From Clusia tigrina (taxonomy: Eukaryota > Arthropoda > Insecta > Diptera > Clusiidae): a stretch of DNA of 64,000 bases. Below the pieces are notes generated by a model that made no database searches, was not told the origin of the DNA, and saw only the letters and a list, made by a program, of their open reading frames with translations. The stretch lies in contig CAKKTE020000077.1 in NCBI GenBank assembly GCA_920105625.2, positions 372,001-436,000 of the forward strand, written 5' to 3'. The translations under genes and the position numbers were made by a program. The number at the start of each line of letters is the position of its first letter. Position 1 is the stretch's first letter. This document shows positions 46,792 through 59,729 of the stretch, one piece after another.

Positions 46792-47400
46792 TTTCTCATG
46801 GAGAATCCCGCTGACCCTAAACTCGCGAGCAACTCATCCCCCGTTAGGATGGCTGTGGCCACATCATGGGTGCCGATCAATGCGTCATCCATGTACATTG
46901 ACCCCCGCAACACCCGAGATGCCAACGGAATCCTACTCTCCATATCATCTGCCACTTGCAGCAAGGTCTTTATTGCCAAATAAGGGGCACAATTTACCCC
47001 AAAGGTGACCGTTTTTAATTCATAATCTGAAATCTCAGAATGAGGAGAGTCCCTAAAAACAATTCGCTGATATGGTCTGTGGCGTGGTTTCACCAGGGTT
47101 TGTCGATACATTTTCTGGATGTTCCCGGTGAGCACATAGCGGAACATGCGCCACTGAATAATCAGTCTGGTCAGATCAGCCTGCAGAACTGGCCCAGTAT
47201 GCAACACGTCATTCAAACTGACTGTGTTGGTGTCACTTGGGAAGCGTTGAAAACCACTCGAAGTCGAGTGGTGGTGCTCTCGGGTTTGATTACTGTGTGA
47301 TGGGGCAGATAATAATGAGGCACCAGAGTTGTTGACGGCGGGGGTACCTTTTCCATGTGACTTAGCGCCACATATTCAAGGACCACCGCGTCGTATTTCT
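46593..47400 (-). pseudogene. BEL I reverse transcriptase
   Basis: RT_Pao. N-terminal pieces (HYYLPHHTVIKPESTTTRLR) lie upstream of 47216 in another frame. From 47216 the frame is open: LNDVLHTGPVLQADLTRLII, VLTGNIQKMYRQTLV (motif A), TVTFGVNCAPYLAIKTL (motif B) and GSMYMDDALIGT (motif C, YMDD intact). In motif A the catalytic Asp is Asn (AAC), and the residue before is Gly, so the enzyme is dead even though the frame is open. It ends near LGIIWNARG, where the frame shifts to the connection domain. Confidence 0.9.
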
Positions 47401-48570
47401 GTTTGTCTACTGGGTTCTTGCCCAGTCGAGCTTCATTTCGTTCAAACGCCGAAGGGCAATGTGGCGTGACGCTCCTAAAGATTTGTGTGGTACAAAATCA
47501 TGCTTGAACGGGAGCGAGACTATGTATCGCCACGGAGTACCCCGGCGCGTGGTCGGTCCGGGCATACAAATCCAGACACTCTTGGTCAGGTTGAGATGTC
47601 TTCCGCTCACGAGGGGGCTCTTCGATTTCCCAAAATCGCCTCAGAATGCTATCAAGCGACGGGGACTCGGACATCCGGACACGTGTTGTGAATGCGGAGA
47701 CTCGCTCAGCTGGCAGAGGCCCAGTAAGGATGCAGCCAAAAACTGTGTCCTGGGAAAGTAATGACCCAACGATATTCCGATGCAACCCACCCAGCAAAAT
47801 TTGAGGATATAGATCCCCCCCTAACATCAGATCGATTTGGGTTGAGTGTGACGTGCCTGCGTCTGCCAAATTCAAACCATTGAGTTTGTTTTCGTCTCCT
47901 TTGCTAAACAAAAGCGGCGGCAATTCCCCGGTCAAGGTGGACAACACCAACGCCGCCACCCATAGACGGACAGAGGCATCGTACCGGGACCCGATAGTGA
48001 GATGACACGCTTTGGTGACGGTGCCAGCAAGTGTGTTGCTGACCCCCGACACCTGAGCGTGTGTGTGCCGGCAGCCTAAGGCGCTTGTGGAGGCGGTCTG
48101 AAATGAAGGACCCCTCGGAACCGGAGTCTATCAGAGCCCGGGGCCTATACCAAACTCCATGGCGTTCAATATTTATTAATGCCGTACCCAAGAGAACCCG
48201 GTTGGAGAGGCGACCACACGGATGACTTGGACTCGGCGCCGCCTTATCTGCCGGCTGCGAAGTCTGCGAAATGTGGTGCGAAGTCTGCGTGTGGTGCGAA
48301 GTGTGGTACGAAGACTTGGGTACGACTTGAGGTGCCGGGGTAGTGTGCTCATTTAGATTAGCAGTTATCCCCCTTGTGAGATGGCGACAGACAATTCACA
48401 CATAACCCGTGTCGGCGCACCAAACCCCACCGTGCTGAGACAGTGGCAGCCTGGACCGCAGGACAATTTCGCACCGAATGGGTTTGGGGGTTTGTTTACA
48501 AAGTTTACACCCCTGTGGGTGACTTTCGCTTGGTGGGTCTGCTCCAGAGCTGAGCGAGACGGGTTTGGCT
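47401..48570 (-). pseudogene. BEL I gag C-terminus and aspartic protease
   Basis: The right end holds gag zinc-knuckle remnants (VCKLFTNKPP, CGPGCHCLSTVG region) in broken frames, with a small GAAGTCTGCG(T/A)-type repeat at 48255-48315. The DUF1758 protease follows: MGTALINIERHGVWYRPRAL, ALIDSGSEGSFISDRLHKRL (active site DSG), TQIDLMLGGDLYPQILLGGL and DTVFGCILTGPL. A frameshift near 48050 separates its two halves. RT continues beyond 47400. Confidence 0.83.
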
Positions 48571-48885
48571 GAATCCTTGTGTTGGATTGCTGACTGTTAG
48601 CTGGTCGGGCAACCGTTAAAAAGTATTATTCAGTTAAAGTTAAAAAGTCAACTTTAACTGAGAGACAACCTTTTATACCTCTTCGGAATTTAAAAAAGTA
48701 TATATACTATTTTTAATATTATATATTTATAGTTAATCATGGTGCGTTTTGTTTTGCGGTTTTCACACACACAAAATGTATATACTTATAGTAAAGCATG
48801 TTGCGTTTTCTTTTTAGGGTTTTCTCACAAAATATATTGTTTTTGCAAATAAACATGAGAAAAAATATTCTCGTACCCAACTAAA
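48571..48885 (-). other. LOA LINE 3' UTR with hairpin
   Basis: AT-rich segment left of the ORF2 stop (about 48886). It includes a perfect inverted repeat CAGTTAAAGTT...AACTTTAACTG at 48640-48664 and a degenerate direct repeat (AAAATGTATATACTTATAGT/ACTATTTTTAATATTATA type) around 48700-48830. The true 3' end was not identified. Confidence 0.5.
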
Positions 48886-51800
48886 ACAGTCCTAGACTGT
48901 TTATAAATCTCGTAACTGCTGTGGGCTTAATTTTAACTACGTGATTTGGAGATATGAACCCACTGCCTAGGTAATTATGTCTGCGTCTTGCCACCGCTGG
49001 GCAAGTGCATAGAATATGTTCTGCCGTTTCCTGCTCCTCTTAACAGAGTCGTCAGGAATCGTCTTCTACCACGCCTATTTCCTTCAGATGGTATTTAGTC
49101 TACAGTGTCCTGTTAAAAGTTCAGTATAGAGTTTGATGTCATTTCTGCTGAGGTTTAAAGAAGCATCTACCCTGATGTGTTCAGGATCAATTAATAGTCT
49201 CGACTGCCGCATGCCTTTTTGGGCTCTCCAGTAGTTTAGCAGACCTCGCTTTTCCTGTTCGCACAACAAGTTATTTGTGAAGCTACTGTTTACCCCACAG
49301 AAGGGTTCTGGGCCTATAAAGGCAGTGTCTGCACCCCTTTTTGCTAAAGAATCTGCCATTTCGTTGCCCTCATGTCACTCGTGTCCCGGTACCAACATTA
49401 GCGTAACAGAGTTTCTCGCTGCTGGGGTATTGAAAATTTTACAGCATTCCCAGACCAGCTTTGATTGGAATGAGAAGTTTCTTAATGATTTCAGAGCTGC
49501 CTGGCTATCTGAGAGTATGCATATTTTGGTGTTGCGTGTACCCCTGCGTAGACATTATCTAGCACATAACTCTAAAGCGTGGACCTCCGCCTGAACAATG
49601 GAAGCTGTTTTTCCCCATTGCAATTGCTTTTTGGAAATTTGGCCCTACAATTCCAGCTCCTGCACTGCCATCTTCCAATTTGGACCCATCTGTATACCAC
49701 AACTGTGAGTCCTGTTTTATTATTATTTCCTTGTTTCTCCAAACTTAACGGTCACTGATGACCACTTTGAATTGCTTTGAGAAGTCTAATTTTCTGTCCA
49801 ATTTGTCGAAGACCATGATGCACGGAGAATTCCAGACAGTGTCCAGAATCTTTGCGTGCCCCGATAGGTTGCCTTCTTTAAGATGGGCTAGATTAGGTAG
49901 CTTGAGGGCCGTGCTGGCCACCATCCTTTTAATCACAAGGTGTAGAGGAGTCAGTCAAGTGATCCTTCCCAAAGCTGGTGTAGGGCACGTTCTCATTGCT
50001 CCCGTCACACTCAAACAGGCTATACGGTGAATCTTGTTAAGAGTCTTCTGAGCTTTTGTTTGGTTTACTTTTGGCCACCATACCAACGACGCGTATGTAA
50101 TCATTGGTACTATTATTGTTTTATATGACCACGCCTTCATTTTTGGCGGCAGTCCCCATGTTTTACCGTACAACCTCTGGCAAGCGTAGGTTGCTCTTAA
50201 GGCTTTACTAGTTATGTATGATAAGTGGTTTTTCCAAGTTAGAGTTTTGTCTAAGATTACTCCCAGATATTTCATTTCATTGGACATTGGTAAGTTCGTG
50301 GTCCCAAAACTTAAGGTCCCCAGATTCAGTTTCCTTCTTTTGGTGAAGGGTACCACGTTTGTTTTATTCGGATTTATCGAGAGTCCTTTCTCCTGACACC
50401 AGTTTTGAGTGATATCAAGAGCTAGTTGCATGAGATCTGTTATGGTAGAGTCAAACTTGCCTCTGACCATAATTACCAAATCATCCGCAAAGCCCTGAAC
50501 TTCGTATCCGAGGTCATTGAGAGTTTGTAAGAGCTCGTCGATAACCAATAACCATAGGGTTGGCGATAGGACGCCCCCCTGGGGACATCCTTTGGTTGAC
50601 CTGACAATTAGCTTTGCTGGCTCTGTTTCAAAGATTGTTGTTCTGTTTTCCAGCATATTGAGAACCCATGTTATGATCAGCCTTTGTATACCTTTCCTGT
50701 TCAACCCCTCCTCAATTGATCTGAAATTAGCATTGTCAAAAGCCCCCGTATTGTCAACCGATGTACAGAGAGCTATTTTTTTACCCTCAAATGCCTTTTC
50801 AATTTTGCTCGTTAAGGTATGTATGGCTGTCTCAGTCGATTTGCCTGATTGGTAAGCATATTGTTCAATATGAAGAGGAGAATCTTTAAGATAAGTTTCC
50901 CTGATATATTGATCCAGAATTTTTTCCATAATTTTTAGCAGGAATGACGTTAGACTAATGGGCCGATAAGCTTTTGGCGTGTGGTCCGCCTTTTTGCCAG
51001 CTTTCGGTATGAAAGCCACCCTAGCCTTCGTCCAAGGTTTGGCACTATGCCTAGTTCCAGGCTTATCCTGAAAATGTTTGTTAGCACAGGTGCCAATACA
51101 TCAACACCTTGCCGCAGTAGTCACGGTTGTGTACGAGTATTATCGACACCTGGGGATTTGAATGGTCTAAAAGTGGAGATAGCCCATTTGGTTTTGTTGA
51201 CCGTGAAGATTCTGCGAGCCAGTGAGAGTTCCCTCCGTGTAGGCATCAAGAAACGAGTATTCTCGATTATTTCACTATTCTCTCCGCTAGTGGCAGAGCC
51301 TGGAAAGTGAGTGTCCAACAAAAGCTGTCCCGTCTCTTCCAGGCTCTCCGTAAAATTACCGGCAGGCTTCTTTAGAGTAGAAAGGCCATTTGAGTGATCT
51401 TTATTGAGTGATTTCTGGAGTCGGGTAGCTGCTGGGAGGGTTTCAAATTCATCACAGTACTTTTTCCATGAGTCTCTCTTAGATCTTCTCAACTCATTAT
51501 TATAGGCCGTTAAGGCACTTCTATAAGATGCCCAGTCACCATTAGACTTGGCTCTTATAAAGAGTTGACGGGCTTTTTGCGCAAAATATTTAGCTCCCCA
51601 CTGCACCAGGGTACGTTCCTAGAATGTTTCTTCACAACTAAAATGCAACTACTTTCAAAAGCCTCGATTATTATATTATTTAATTTGTTAACTTCAAGAT
51701 CTAGTTCCTGAGAGTTTCTTATTTTTTCACTAAGGCACGCATTATTTTGCTCAAAGTAAAAGTTATATATCGACCAGTTGGTCTTCCTAACATTTCTTAT

Positions 51801-52524
51801 TTCGAAGGTGCCCCCAATCTCCCCCCCCAGATCAAAGCAAATGTATCTAAGGTCCGACAAGGAGACCTCATTAAGCACCCTTCAATTAGAAATGTTATTT
51901 GACATGAATGCGCTAGTTAGGGTGAGATCTAACACCTCCCTCCTTATCGCATTCATAAAGGTAGCCTCGTCACCCCTATTCACCACCACCAGATTGTTTG
52001 TCGTAATAAAATCAAGAAGTAACTCACCTTGCACGTTCGTTTCCGTGCTTCCCCATACCGTGTGGTGCGCGTTTGCATCGCAGCACACCACTCAGTGTAG
52101 ACTGCGAGTGCGACAGTACTCCGTAAGCTGCTGGAGCTCGCGTGATACCGCGTCCTCTGTGTCGCCAGGTAAGTACATGGAGGCCAGGACTACCGTTCTC
52201 CGGCACTAGGCACTTCTGCCTGTACTGCCACCAGATCACGTTGCAGAAGCTCTGAAATTGGGAGGAATTTAATATTTTTGTTAACATCATCGCTTCCCTC
52301 GGTCGATCAACATTATTATCATAGAGCAACTTACATGTTTTTGTCTGCAGACCATTTATGCGCCTATTTGTGGCCCATGGTTCTAGAATGGCTACGAAGT
52401 CCAGATACGGGTATTCCACCAAGGCACTTAGCCTGTAAGAGGCTGCTATAGCCCTGTGGAGATTTATTTGGAGACAGTGAAGCTGTTTCCAAGAGTATTG
52501 CGTTCGTGATGGGGCCTGGGACAT
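48886..52524 (-). pseudogene. LOA-clade LINE ORF2: endonuclease, RT, RNase H
   Basis: The APE endonuclease starts around 52524 with LHCLQINLHRAIAASYRL and FVAILEPWATN. After frame breaks (52350-52080) come VCCDANAHHTVWGS and EVLDLTLTSAFMSN, then SLSDLRYICFDLGG, where the catalytic His of SDH is Leu. RT (51019-49955) is open: KAYRPISLTSFLLKIMEKIL, SVDNTGAFDNANFRSIEEGL (motif A), TKGCPQGGVLSPTLW (motif B) and VQGFADDLVIMV (motif C). An RNase H domain follows (YTDGSKLEDGSAGAGIVGP near 49690, MADSLAKRGADTAFI at 49359). The tail with TAEHILCTCPAVARRRH ends near 48886. RNase H plus the ORF1 type place it in LOA. Confidence 0.88.
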
Positions 52525-52718
52525 TATTTCCCAGACCGATCCTTGCGGATCTTACCAACCTTTGTGCTCCGCAAAGTTTCCGCAGCCTCCTGGCCTTTTC
52601 TCTCCCATTTTCTGAGCCTACCAGAGAGAGCAGATGGTTTTGGACGTTGGGTACGAGTGTTGCCTCTCTCCGCTCTCGGTACTGGCTTTATGAAAATGGG
52701 CCCGTTTTCGGCTTCTGG

Positions 52719-53864
52719 CTAGTCGGAGCTGGGACTGCCAAAGCCATAGTAGACCTTGTTACCCAGTGTCTCAACCCTTTCAGACGAGATGGGGTCCAGA
52801 GCAATTGCCAGCTCGACCTGGTCGCCTTTTTGTAGGCGATGGAGCACCCGCCACTCGCTGACACTAATGGCCGAATTCTGCGACTCCACTTGCCCCAAAA
52901 TTCGGTCATTCTGCCAAGACACCGAGCAGGGAAAGTAGCCAACGAAGATCTTGGCGTTTGGCACTTTTGCCTCGTCCACCACCTTCAACTCAGCCCCCTC
53001 CCATGGCTTCATGGCTGGTATCCTTTCTTCAGCCCAGGCTACGGTTTCGTCGTCCAGACAGTTGATCGTCAACCATCCAGGCTTGAAACTACAGCCTGCA
53101 AAGTGTGGCTTCACTGGGCCCCCACGAGTGTCGAACATCTTGTCAAGAATACATCGTTGTACCTTCCCAATTTCTTCAGTGGACCATATGCCCTCTGGAA
53201 AATTGCTAGGTATAACCCCTATCTTTTTGGTGCAGACTGTCTCCGCTAGAGTAGGCTTTGAACAGTGAACCCCCAAGGAGGCGCCCTGCATGCCATGTCT
53301 TTCAGAGACACTCGCCACCTTCTTTCTGGGACCAGGTTCGCCCCCAAGTAAGGTATCCACCTCCTTCATCTCACCACAAACCGGCGGGTCAGCTGGGGGC
53401 ACTATTGACATTTTATCAATGTTTCTGTTGCCCTCCTGTGCAAACCGCTTTGTCGGCCTGGAGCTCGATGTCGGCGTGGAGCCATCTGAACGGGATCTTT
53501 TAGGGGTCCATCGCGCAGACACGTTCGCTGGATTTGCCGCCAAGTACCGAGCTGTTTCCAGCGATAAGCCCCTGGCAATCAAAGCCTTAAAACGTTTACG
53601 GCGAGCGCCGGACAGCTTCACCCTAAGTTTTGGAATCTTCTCTGGTTCAAGAAGATTTCTCTCCTGTTCCGAGGAAATAGACATCCCAGCCGATTCCTGG
53701 CTATGTGGGATATCCATCTCATCCGGCCTGTCGGGTAAGGGACCGGGTTTTCCCTCTCCCCAGCCCAGCAATCGGCGACCCAAGTCCAGCAGAGACATGA
53801 CCGTACTGAAAGTGGGCCATTGGTCTGTAAGGGAATTGCCGCACTTCCCCGAAGGGCTGACCAA
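52719..53864 (-). CDS. LOA LINE ORF1 (DUF4780-like)
   Basis: Open for 381 codons; the natural start is probably the internal ATG near 53798 (MSLLDLGRRLLGWGEG). It has a Pro/Ser-rich N-terminus with a basic helix (KLRVKLSGARRKRFKALIAR, LETARYLAANP). The C-terminal DUF4780-like domain contains VQRCILDKMFDTRGG, AGCSFKPGWLTINCLDDETV, WEGAELKVVDEAKVPNAKIF and VGYFPCSVSWQNDRIL. This domain is characteristic of LOA-type LINE ORF1 in insects and probably binds RNA. No zinc knuckle. It is uninterrupted, unlike its ORF2, so the copy may be recent or the ORF kept by chance. Confidence 0.82.
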   Translation of the reverse strand: MVSPSGKCGNSLTDQWPTFSTVMSLLDLGRRLLGWGEGKPGPLPDRPDEMDIPHSQESAGMSISSEQERNLLEPEKIPKLRVKLSGARRKRFKALIARGLSLETARYLAANPANVSARWTPKRSRSDGSTPTSSSRPTKRFAQEGNRNIDKMSIVPPADPPVCGEMKEVDTLLGGEPGPRKKVASVSERHGMQGASLGVHCSKPTLAETVCTKKIGVIPSNFPEGIWSTEEIGKVQRCILDKMFDTRGGPVKPHFAGCSFKPGWLTINCLDDETVAWAEERIPAMKPWEGAELKVVDEAKVPNAKIFVGYFPCSVSWQNDRILGQVESQNSAISVSEWRVLHRLQKGDQVELAIALDPISSERVETLGNKVYYGFGSPSSD

Positions 53865-53879
53865 TTGTTAGTTCTGAAA

Positions 53880-54120
53880 CTAGTTTCATCTCTAGATTTC
53901 ACAACATGCAGCTACAATATTAGAATTCACATCTATATTATTCTTGTTGTGAAATTAGAGGCGGCGCAGGACTTAAGTTAGATGTGGATAAGAAAAATTT
54001 TGCGAGGCCCTCTGGTGGCGCAGGACAATGAATTTTGTACAACGAAAAAATTTTTTGAAAGTATAATACTTTTTTTTATAATCACGTAAGCATCTTTACT
54101 ATATCTTACATTATAAAGTA
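53880..54120. other. short repeats, possible hAT terminus
   Basis: Contains a stem CTAGATTTCACAAC...GTTGTGAAATTAGA (53891-53960), then GGCGGCGCAGGACTT and, 50 bp on, GGTGGCGCAGGAC. The GGCGCAGGAC repeat may be the terminus of the hAT relic to its right; not proven. Confidence 0.35.
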
Positions 54121-54800
54121 AAGAGTTGGTGAAAGATAAATTTCCTACCTTTAATCTTACTGAACTGCTTAATAACTGTATCGTAATCCAGCTTAGATTC
54201 TGTATCTTGTTTAATTGATAAAACTAATTGTGCTTCTTAAATAATTTTTTATTAGTTTTAATATTGAAAAACTCCTTTCTGCCGAGACTGTACTTACTGG
54301 CACTGTTAACAAAATTCGAATTACAATATAGATATTTGGGTAAACTTCTTTCAAGTTATTTTATGTTATATGTCATAGCAGGAGTTTTAAATATTCAAAG
54401 TAAGTTTGGGATCATTGTTTGTAATTCTTCGTATAATTCGTAGGGTTGGAAGTCACTGCTTTCACCCACTCGCAGGACTGTGTTAAAATCCTCACAGTGT
54501 TCTAATATATGTTATTTTGGAATATTTTGTATATTTCTTCAAATCCATAGAGAAAACCAAATTTTCAAAATGTTGATTTAAAGATATACATCTTGAATCC
54601 ATATTACTCACTATTAGGGTTAAAAAAATGCCTATTTTGTATCGATTTCTGGGAGACTGTACAGGTTCACCATTGGCTTCATAATTAAACATCTTTGTCT
54701 TTTTGAGAACCCTTTTAACTTTAACGTCTTTTGGCAGATTATAACTGCTCTTTTCAGTAAATTGAACTAACAAATGTCTGTTTAAGTATATCACTTCAAT
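54121..54800 (-). pseudogene. hAT-superfamily transposase C-terminal relic (ZMYM/TTF type)
   Basis: Reading leftward: an open stretch of 100 codons (54794-54492) with KMFNYEANGEPVQSPRNRYK and CISLNQHFENLVFSMDLKKY, then EHCEDFNTVLRVGESSDFQ and YELYEELQTMIPN. A frame change leads to the hATC dimerisation signature TVPVSTVSAERSFSILKLIK and NYLRSTIS near 54220-54290. This is the C-terminal half of hAT transposases related to vertebrate ZMYM/TTF-type proteins. The N-terminal BED finger and catalytic centre are missing. Stops near 54230 and 54390 disable it. Confidence 0.8.
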
Positions 54801-55053
54801 TTGTGGCCTGTGTGAACTGTGTGCTTTAAGTTGCTCTCAGAGACGGTCGGTCAGAAATTTTACCAAATCGCGAGTTAAAATTTCCTTCAAACCAATCGAA
54901 TCTTGTACAATAGTGCAAAAGTGTAGTGATCGGTGAGAACCTAGTTCACGATTACTAGCTGGGACACATAATTTAAATATATTTTTAACAATAATTAGAA
55001 AACAAAAATACACAATTGAAATACAAACAACAAAAAACAACAACATAACTAAA

Positions 55054-56390
55054 ATGAGTGTCTCTGACACTCACCAGCAAAAAACACTAACAAATAGAAA
55101 TGCATATTTCTCATTTGTGTCCACACAGGGTAACGGCGGAAATTTGCCAGTCGAAGCAGCAGAGAGCAGAGCCAGGTCCTGCTCTCCCGCTCTCCTAAAC
55201 GACACCACTACGAATGCTTCACTACCTTGGAGTGTCCAATGCGCGACACCCTCTACTATTATGGAACATTATCCACCAAACACAACATCAGGAAGAACAA
55301 CAACAACACAAAGCGCTTGTGCTGTAACCATAGCCGCGACAGCGACAAGTAGAATGCAAAATTCGAGCGCAATGATCATGTCTACTGACACAACAACACC
55401 AATTACAACAGCAACAATTAACAGGCAAGTACAAAACTCAAATAATAGAAACACTAACAAAACTTCAGCGGAGAGTAGCTGAAAGCGAAACCGCGAAAAG
55501 CAATCGCCAAACAAATTAACGGACCAAAATATCAACAACAAAAGACAGAAAAACAAACCACTGAGCACGACAGAAGCAACACTAAAAGAATATTGGCTGA
55601 GTAAGTCAATCGCTCCAAATACATCAAACAGGTTCGAACTACTAACACTAAATGACAGAACTGATGAACAAAAAACAGTGGGACAAAAACAAATTCAACC
55701 ATACAGAAACAAATAACAAAGCATCCTCAAAAACCACCACCCATATATATACAAAACATAGAAAATATTAATGCACTAACTAAAGCTCTAAATCAGCTAC
55801 CAAATACAAATTACGAGATGAAAGCTCTGAACAAAAACGAAGTCAAAATACAGCCGACTGAATCTGTGCATTACACAAGCATAATAAAATTGCTTAAGCA
55901 AAAAGAAGCCAAATATTATACATTTAAGCCAAAAGAACAATGTGGACTTAAGGTAATTTTACGAAATATGCATTACTCAACGGAAAAAGACGACATTGTA
56001 GCTGAACTGGTAGAGTTAGGACATGAACTACTAAACATTCACAACTTGCAAAAAAATAGACAACCACTTCCTTTATTCTATCTGGAACTTAAACCAAACG
56101 ATAACAACAAAGACATCTATTCCTTAACCCATCTTCTACACTACAAAGTAAATTTCGAACCACCACACCAAAAAAGAACTATTCCACAATGCACAAATTG
56201 CCAAAAATATGGATACACTCAAAACTATTGTACTAAAGACCCTGTGTGTGTCAAATGTGCAGGTAACCACAGCACAATTAAATGTAATATCCAAAGCGAT
56301 ATGAAACAGCACATTCAGCAACACAGCAACAGACCATTCTCCAATTCTATTGACCCTTCAAAGCACACCGGATACAAAAATAGCTGCTGG
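55054..56390 (+). pseudogene. Jockey H ORF1 (gag-like)
   Basis: Starts at ATG 55054 (MSVSDTHQQKTLTNRNAYF), with a Thr/Asn/Ser-rich N-terminus open to a stop at 55480-55482. It resumes through broken frames (55500-55810) to the stretch 55818-56399: MKALNKNEVKIQPTESVHYT, LKVILRNMHYSTEKDDIVAE and KRTIPQCTNCQKYGYTQNYC (the His of this CCHC knuckle is Tyr), then CVKCAGNHSTIKC. The third knuckle and C-terminus are deleted; after about 56345 the sequence belongs to ORF2. RNA-binding protein of the element. Confidence 0.83.
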
Positions 56391-58352
56391 CTTATATAAC
56401 TACAAAACCGACTGGAACAAATTTCGCCAATTAATGGAAAATGTCATGACAACAAACATTTCATTGAAATCTGATAAGGAACTTGACACAGCAATAGCAT
56501 ACCTAAATGACAACATCGTCAAAGCAGCAACTCAATCAACCCCAATTCTAAGCCCATCCCAAATTACTACTGTCCCAGCTCACATTAAGCATAAAATAAG
56601 ACAAAAACGGAAACTCAGGAAAAGATGGCGAAGCACTAGACACCCAGACGACAAAGCAAAATTCAACAAAGCGGCAAATGAACTGAAGATAATATTGAAA
56701 CAATTTGAGGAGAAAAAATTTGAAAGTTACGTAAAGAATTTAGGAACGACAATATCAACGAACTCATTATGGAGGGCAACCAAAAAACTAAACAGTGCAA
56801 TACCACATAAACCCCCCATAAAAACACTAGATAATACTTGGGCAAAAACGAATAAACACAAAGCAAATACTCTTGCAAAACATTTTAAAACGGTATTCAG
56901 AAACGACATGGACAATCAAATTACCGAGCTTACCAATACCGAAAGTACCCGAAACACTGCAATAAAAATGACAACGATATCAGAAATCAAGAATCAAATC
57001 AAGAATTTAAAAAACAAAAAGGCACCTGGATATGATCTTATTAACGGAAAAATGCTGAAAGAACTACCTGACATAACAATAGTCTATATTAGAAATGTAT
57101 TTAATGCTATAATAAGGCTTAACTATTTTCCAATCTTGTGGAAGGTAGCACAAATAACAGCTATCCCAAAGCCAAATAAGGACGCAACAAGAACCAGTTC
57201 ATATCGACCTATCAGTCTCTTGCCAACTCTAAAAAAATATTATTTGACAGAATTGAGCCTATCTTGATCCAACAAAAAGCTTTGCCAAGGCATCAATTCG
57301 GCTTTAGACGAAACCCCTCAACTTTGCAACAAGTTCATAGAGTTGTGAACAAAATCATGGATGATATTGACAAAAAGAAGTACTGCGTGGCTGTATTTTT
57401 GGACATTGCGAAAGCGTTTGACAGAGTGTGGCACAAAGGACTTCTGAATAAACTAAATAATATTCTACCTTTAAACTATTATTACTTGCTAAGCAGTTAT
57501 ATGACCAACAGATACTATTACATTAAATATGACGATGAATGCTCTGAGATCCTAACAATGGCAGCGGGAGTGCCTCAAGGCAGTGTGGTGGGTCCACTCC
57601 TATACCTAATATACACTGCAGACATTCCAACCCCAAAGACACAAGGAACCATGATAGCAACATTCGCGGATGACACGGTCATCTTGCATCCAATCAAGAC
57701 GAAAAAGCGGCGACAGACATACTTCAACAAATAATAAAAAACATAGTCTCGTGGTTCGAGAAATGGGGAATAGAAGTTAACAAAGAGAAAACTGTCCAAC
57801 TGTACGAATAGAAACTCTGCTAAACACCCACTCACAATAAAAGACGAAATTATAAAAATTTGCCCCAGCGCAAAATACCTTGGCATAGAAATCGACGCAA
57901 AGCTTACATGGAGACAACATACTCGTATATTAAATAAACGAAATGAAATAAAAAGTAGATTCAAACAATTAAACTGGTTGCTAGGACTTAGTTCAAAGTT
58001 ATCACTGTATAATAAAAGAATGACATATACATCAAAGATAACACCCATCTGGATATATGGGATCGAAGTATGGGGGACAGCAAGCAAAACGAATATACAA
58101 CTGATTCAAAGAACACAATGCAAAATACTGCGGACAATAACAAAAGCCGACTGGTATATAAGAAATGAAGACATACACCACGATCTCAACATTGACTCGG
58201 TGGACGACACTATTAAAAAATGTAGCAGCAAATACACAGAGCGCCTAAAAATTCATCAAAACCGAGACGTGCGCCAATTGCAGGCAATGGAAAAAACAAA
58301 AAGAAGACTCAAACGAATTGGACCCACAGAACTTCCACATAGAACATTTTAA
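56350..58352 (+). pseudogene. Jockey H ORF2, reverse transcriptase without endonuclease
   Basis: The endonuclease is deleted; the open stretch begins in the linker (TDWNKFRQLMENV). RT follows: LKNKKAPGYDLINGKMLKEL, IPKPNKDATRTSSYRPISLL, then a frame change near 57240, HQFGFRRNPSTLQQVHRVVN, AVFLDIAKAFDRVWHKGL (motif A), AAGVPQGSVVGPLLYLIY (motif B) and IATFADDTVILHP (motif C). It is broken again at 57734; the C-terminal part continues to 58352 (AKYLGIEIDAKLTWRQHTR, WIYGIEVWGTASKTNIQLIQ, KADWYIRNEDIHHDLNI). Without endonuclease it could only use pre-existing nicks. Confidence 0.9.
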
Positions 58353-58502
58353 ACGACACTTTTCGTATATAAATTAATTATCTATAATTAAATTAAATTA
58401 TGTTCTGTGGTAATGACTAAAGAACATATTAAGGTCCATAGTAGCATTTAAAAATTACTTATTGTTCACGAACAGAATGTTATTAAAAATTGGGAAAAAA
58501 AA

Positions 58503-59568
<1,066 letters not shown>

Positions 59569-59729
59569 AAATATATTGTGTTTATTAGGGCGAGTGTGCG
59601 CTATATTATTATTGAAATATTTTAATGGGATAAGAGTTGAAGCTGACCTCCAACATATTCTTAAAAAAATTTTTGTGCTGGTCCGGCGGTATGAGCCAAC
59701 AACAGAATAAGATTATACAAGATTTTTAA

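Larger units (their letters stand above)
45702..48570 (-). mobile_element. BEL/Pao element I, internal fragment without LTRs
   Basis: Minus-strand gag tail, protease, RT, RNase H and the start of the integrase-linked region. Both ends are truncated: the Tigger terminus on the left and unrelated 3' UTR sequence of a LOA LINE on the right. It differs from BEL elements A and roo-like in sequence. Confidence 0.85.
54832..58502 (+). mobile_element. Jockey LINE H, internally deleted
   Basis: 5' region with AGAGACGGTCGGTCAG at about 54838, ORF1 from 55054, RT in ORF2 to 58352, 3' UTR and a short A run at 58494-58502. A deletion of roughly 1 kb removed the ORF1 end and almost all of the endonuclease (junction about 56350). 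Confidence 0.82.

Noticed and set aside
53258..53871. Plus-strand ORFs of 81 and 193 codons
   Set aside because: Antisense shadows of the LOA ORF1, which has the DUF4780-like domain on the minus strand.
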